Assembly (NCBI RefSeq): GCF_003425685.1
Contig: NZ_QJKM01000012.1
Coordinates: 62,001-126,000 of the forward strand
Source of the DNA: Rhizobium terrae
GTDB taxonomy: Bacteria > Pseudomonadota > Alphaproteobacteria > Rhizobiales > Rhizobiaceae
Length of the DNA: 64,000 nucleotides
Direction: 5' to 3'
Part shown: positions 61,250 through 64,000 of the stretch, in pieces
Numbering within the stretch: the first letter of the stretch is position 1
How the letters are laid out: each line of letters opens with the position of its first letter
Translations under genes and position numbers: made by a program
The notes under the pieces: model-generated
Seen by the model: the letters and a program-made list of their open reading frames with translations, nothing else
Told to the model about the DNA's origin: nothing
Database searches by the model: none

Positions 61250-62293
61250 TTGACCAGGAACGGTACGATCGACGAAAAGAGCAAGCGCAAACCGATGACG
61301 GCCCGCGAACTTGCCCGCATGATCGGCGTCAGTCAATCGGCTGTATCGCGCGCCTTCACAGCCGGAGCGAGCATTGCGCCCGATCTTCGGGAAAGGATCC
61401 TGCGCTTTGCCGAGGAAGTGGACTACCATCCCAACGCCATCGCCAGCATGCTGTCGAAGAGCCGGACGAATATCGTCGGCATCGTCATCTCCGACATGCA
61501 GAACCCTTTCTATCCGGCTCTCATCGAGAAGCTCTCCCGCGCGTTGCAACGCGTCGGCCTTCAGAGCCTTATGTTCAACATTGCCAAGGGCGCCAACCTG
61601 GAAGAGCAGCTTTCGGCACTGCGGCGCTACAACGTCGATGCCGTCATCGTCATTTCCGCGACGATCCTGTCAGGACCGATCCTGCGTTGGGCGACCGAGG
61701 ATCGGGCCGCGATCCTCATCAATCGCGTGGCGGAGGATGCCGAACTCAATTGCGTGATTTGCGACAATGCCGAAGGCGCCCGGGCGATCGCCGATCATTT
61801 TCACGACATCGGCCGGCATCGGATAGCCTATGTTGCAGGCCTCGCCCATACGACGACCAATCGCGAACGGCAGAATGCCTTCATCACCCGCATCGCCGAA
61901 CATGGCATGACGCTGTCCGCATTGATCGACGGGGGCGAATACAGCTATTACGCCGGCAGAAAAGCCGCTACCGAGATCCTTGCTCGCGGCGGCACCGATG
62001 CGATCTTCTTTGCGAACGACATCCTGGCCGTCGGCGGGATCGACGCTTTGCACGAGAACGGCATCAACGTGCCGGAGGATATCGCGGTCGCCGGTTTCGA
62101 TGACATCGCCATCGCCGGTTGGCCACACTACGACCTGACGACATTCCGCCAGCCGGTCGAAACAATCGTCGATGTCGCGGTCGGTATGCTGGAGGATGGC
62201 TCCTGCGCACCGGGCAAGCCCCCGCATGTCCGCCGGCTTTCCGGGGAATTGATCATCCGAAGGTCGACACTGGTCCCCTCCTCAGCCACCTGA
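61250..62293 (+). CDS. LacI family transcriptional regulator
   Basis: This roughly 347-residue repressor has a LacI helix-turn-helix and hinge at about 16-75 (TARELARMIGVSQSAVSRAF, LRERILRFAEEVDYHPNAIA) and a periplasmic-binding-protein-like sensor domain with NIVGIVISDMQNPFYPALIE, AILINRVAEDAELNCVICDN and INVPEDIAVAGFDDIAIAGW. The start is probably TTG at 61250, with AGGGGA before it; ATG 61295 would remove 15 residues but still leave the DNA-binding domain. It is divergent from the CoA-transferase gene with a LacI-type operator between them. The inducer is unknown. Confidence 0.9.
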   Translation: MTRNGTIDEKSKRKPMTARELARMIGVSQSAVSRAFTAGASIAPDLRERILRFAEEVDYHPNAIASMLSKSRTNIVGIVISDMQNPFYPALIEKLSRALQRVGLQSLMFNIAKGANLEEQLSALRRYNVDAVIVISATILSGPILRWATEDRAAILINRVAEDAELNCVICDNAEGARAIADHFHDIGRHRIAYVAGLAHTTTNRERQNAFITRIAEHGMTLSALIDGGEYSYYAGRKAATEILARGGTDAIFFANDILAVGGIDALHENGINVPEDIAVAGFDDIAIAGWPHYDLTTFRQPVETIVDVAVGMLEDGSCAPGKPPHVRRLSGELIIRRSTLVPSSAT

Positions 62294-62375
62294 CGACCGA
62301 CGATCTCGATTTCCAATAAAATCTTGCGAGAGTCAGGCGCTACATAAAACTGTCACCGGTCCTTGTTATACGTAA

Positions 62376-62412
62376 AGTCATCCGAATGAATTTAAGATTC
62401 GTCCGAATGACT
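62376..62412. promoter_or_regulatory. 37-base imperfect palindrome over the phnF start, candidate operator
   Basis: The segment begins AGTCAT and ends ATGACT, and the inner parts match their reverse complement at most positions; the word TCCGAATGA occurs twice, 21 bases apart, each containing an in-frame ATG. It overlaps both possible phnF starts, so autoregulation by PhnF is plausible. A weak Pho-box-like CTGTCAC lies at 62350-62356. Confidence 0.4.
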
Positions 62413-63198
62413 AACGATCCAGACCTTGCTACCCTTAAATCGCGTTCCGGCCAGTGGCAGGTCGTCGAGCGGGAAATCAGCCGCGCCATCACCTCCGGCT
62501 CGCTCGCCCCCGGAAACAAGCTGCCGACGGAAACGGAGCTGATGGACCGCTTCAATGTCGGCCGCCACAGCGTTCGTCGCGCCATTTCCGAGCTCGCGGC
62601 GGCCGGCAAGATCCGTGTCGAACAGGGCCGCGGCACGTTCGTCGAAGAACATTCGGTCATCACCTACAACATCGCCCGGCGCACCCGCTTCCGCAAAAAT
62701 CTGCTCGAACAGGGACGCACGCCTTCAGGGCAGCCGATTTCCGAAGCCGAGATCGTCGCGCCGCCAACGGTTGCCGCGGCACTTAAACTGGAAGCCGGCG
62801 CCAAGGTTTATATGATCGCCCGCCGCAGTTTTGCCGACGACGTGCCGATCAGCCTCAGCCATTCCTATCATCCGGCCGAACGGTTTCCGAACATGCATCT
62901 GCGCCGGCGGGCGGGCGAGTCCGTGACGGTGATCTACGCTGCCTTCGGCATTCCCGATTATCTGCGCCAGAGCACGACGATCCTGACGCGGCGTCCCATC
63001 GGCGACGAAGCTCAGCTCCTGGCACAATCGCCGCACCAGCCGGTACTCGTCGTGCAAAAGACCGACGTCGACATGGAGGGTCGTCCGATCGCCTATTCCG
63101 AGACGGTCTGGGCCGGCGAACGCATACAGTTCACGATCGAGAACGAACTTGCCGAACCGCCTCCGGCATCGCCGGTGAAAGGACAGAACAATGAATGA
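62407..63198 (+). CDS. phnF: phosphonate metabolism regulator PhnF (GntR/HutC family)
   Basis: This 263-residue regulator has an N-terminal GntR helix-turn-helix (WQVVEREISRAITSGSLAPG, LMDRFNVGRHSVRRAISELA, KIRVEQGRGTFV) and a UTRA sensor domain (TRFRKNLLEQGRTPSGQPIS, KVYMIARRSFADDVPISLSH, AYSETVWAGERIQFT-like text). PhnF proteins repress C-P lyase operons. The gene runs into phnG with an eight-base overlap, which fixes the assignment. Starts at 62386 or 62407 are possible and neither has a good ribosome-binding site; both lie in a 37-base imperfect palindrome. Confidence 0.92.
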   Translation: MTNDPDLATLKSRSGQWQVVEREISRAITSGSLAPGNKLPTETELMDRFNVGRHSVRRAISELAAAGKIRVEQGRGTFVEEHSVITYNIARRTRFRKNLLEQGRTPSGQPISEAEIVAPPTVAAALKLEAGAKVYMIARRSFADDVPISLSHSYHPAERFPNMHLRRRAGESVTVIYAAFGIPDYLRQSTTILTRRPIGDEAQLLAQSPHQPVLVVQKTDVDMEGRPIAYSETVWAGERIQFTIENELAEPPPASPVKGQNNE

Positions 63199-63649
63199 CA
63201 TATCCCCGCCGGACGCGGCGGCCAGTCGCTTCGGTCATGCCCAGACGCTCGATATTCTTGCCGCATCCGAGCCCGGTGCTGCCAAGGCATTCGCCGAGAC
63301 ACTCATAGACGAACTCGGAGCGATCGAGGTTCTTGCGAGCCGCACCGGGATCGTTATGCTGCCTTATGTCGATACCGTGCAGAATACTGCTTTCCATCTT
63401 GGCGAAGTTCTGGTGTCGGAGGCTCATATCCGCCTGACCGGTAGGAACATCGAAGGTTATGGGGCGGTGGTCGGCCGCGACCTCGAACATTCGATGGCAA
63501 TGGCCATCGTCGATGCCTGCATCACAGCCGGTATCGGTATCAAGGCCATCGAGGCTTTCTTGGCGAGCGAGCATCACCGCCAGCGAAAAATCGATGAAAC
63601 ACGGCTTCGCAAGGTCGAATCCACCCGCGTCCGCATGGAGACCTTCTGA
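63191..63649 (+). CDS. phnG: phosphonate C-P lyase system protein PhnG
   Basis: This 152-residue subunit of the PhnGHIJ core complex begins MNDISPPDAAASRFGHAQTL and contains LLP-type text LASRTGIVMLPYVDTVQNTA, FHLGEVLVSEAHIRLTGRNI and EGYGAVVGRDLEHSMAMAIV, all typical. The complex transfers methylphosphonate onto ATP and then cleaves the C-P bond. It overlaps phnF by eight bases and phnH by one base. Size is normal. Confidence 0.94.
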   Translation: MNDISPPDAAASRFGHAQTLDILAASEPGAAKAFAETLIDELGAIEVLASRTGIVMLPYVDTVQNTAFHLGEVLVSEAHIRLTGRNIEGYGAVVGRDLEHSMAMAIVDACITAGIGIKAIEAFLASEHHRQRKIDETRLRKVESTRVRMETF

Positions 63650-64000
63650 TGACGCATGCCTTGCTTCTTCCCACAGCAGAAGACACCCGTTCCAATGCGA
63701 CGTTCGACGCTCTCATGTGGGCACTCGCCCGTCCCGGAGTTATCCAGCCTCTTCCCGATGCCTGCCTGCTGCTGCTCGCCGAAAGCTTGCTCGACCGCGA
63801 GTGCACATTCTTCTCTTCCGATGACGGTCTAGGCCGGCAGATTGCCGCGACAGGAGCGTATCCGGCTATGCTCGACGAGGCCGAATACGTCTTCACCTCG
63901 CTGGCGGATGGTCGCAATGTCGCCGCGCTGTCCACGCTGCTCGCCGGCAATCTCCTCTATCCCGATGCGTCCGCGACGATCTTCTCGCCTGCGATGATCG
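63649..64000 (+). CDS. phnH: phosphonate C-P lyase system protein PhnH, cut by window edge
   Basis: The first 117 codons read MTHALLLPTAEDTRSNATFD, ALMWALARPGVIQPLPDACL and AEYVFTSLADGRNVAALSTL, the usual start of PhnH, a PLP-transferase-fold subunit without cofactor in the C-P lyase core. Normal length is near 200, so about 80 residues lie beyond the window. The ATG overlaps the phnG stop (TGATG), so the two are translated together. The rest of the phn operon should follow to the right. Confidence 0.92.
   Translation, partial: MTHALLLPTAEDTRSNATFDALMWALARPGVIQPLPDACLLLLAESLLDRECTFFSSDDGLGRQIAATGAYPAMLDEAEYVFTSLADGRNVAALSTLLAGNLLYPDASATIFSPAMI

Overview
This looks like about 64 kb from a secondary replicon (chromid or megaplasmid) of a Rhizobiaceae bacterium, probably close to Agrobacterium, Rhizobium or Neorhizobium. 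The evidence is GC-rich coding sequence, minCDE (which rhizobia keep on the secondary replicon), an NrtR-controlled nadABC operon, TTAA-N7-TTAA CtrA-type boxes, and many ABC uptake cassettes coupled to catabolic genes. No rRNA, tRNA, CRISPR array, phage or insertion sequence was recognised. The left edge cuts a gamma-glutamyltransferase gene and the right edge cuts phnH.

Layout. 0-2 kb: start of a gamma-glutamyltransferase gene (-), a divergent GntR regulator, an NTF2-like protein, and the wreck of a proline-racemase gene. 2-6 kb: two paralogous LuxR-type regulators flanking a soluble double-PAS chemoreceptor that ends in a CheR/CheB-tether-like pentapeptide. 6-7 kb: a SsuD-like flavin monooxygenase. 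7.7-12 kb: nrtR-nadA-nadB-nadC with two NrtR-like boxes. 12.3-14.1 kb: minCDE behind a CtrA-type box. 14-15.8 kb: an EamA permease and a ferredoxin. 15.8-24.1 kb: one long minus-strand operon (taurine/nitrate-type ABC importer, FAD oxidoreductase, CoA transferase, enoyl-CoA hydratase, LysR regulator, amidohydrolase) with LysR-style half-sites in front of it.

24.6-33.8 kb: a locus around an IclR regulator with a dipeptide-type ABC importer (its two ATPases fused), a COG3964 metallohydrolase, a SelA-like PLP enzyme and a RidA deaminase. A similar sequence motif precedes both halves. 34-46.5 kb: an acid-sugar locus with a PdxA2-like dehydrogenase, an iron-type alcohol dehydrogenase, a sialidase-fold protein, a DapA-type aldolase, and a divergent dipeptide-type ABC importer followed by a DUF1537 four-carbon-acid kinase and a GntR regulator. 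46.7-53.3 kb: a second sugar-acid module (SMP-30 lactonase, enolase-superfamily enzyme, DapA-type aldolase, GntR; divergent IlvD/Edd dehydratase and RraA-like protein) with two identical palindromic operators. A 38-residue Tat leader there is all that remains of a transporter gene.

53.5-62.3 kb: an acetamidase/formamidase, then a LacI-linked set (tandem-domain CoA transferase plus MaoC protein; enolase-superfamily enzyme plus an orphan Tat-exported binding protein) joined by two operators that are exact reverse complements of each other. 62.4-64 kb: phnF-phnG-phnH, the start of a C-P lyase operon.

The overall theme is scavenging: at least five uptake cassettes or binding proteins, each tied to its own regulator and to enzymes for acid sugars, acylated or amino acids, or CoA esters. 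Housekeeping genes (min, nad) are embedded in this accessory landscape. The substrates of the catabolic loci are unknown, and pathway statements are inferences from enzyme families.
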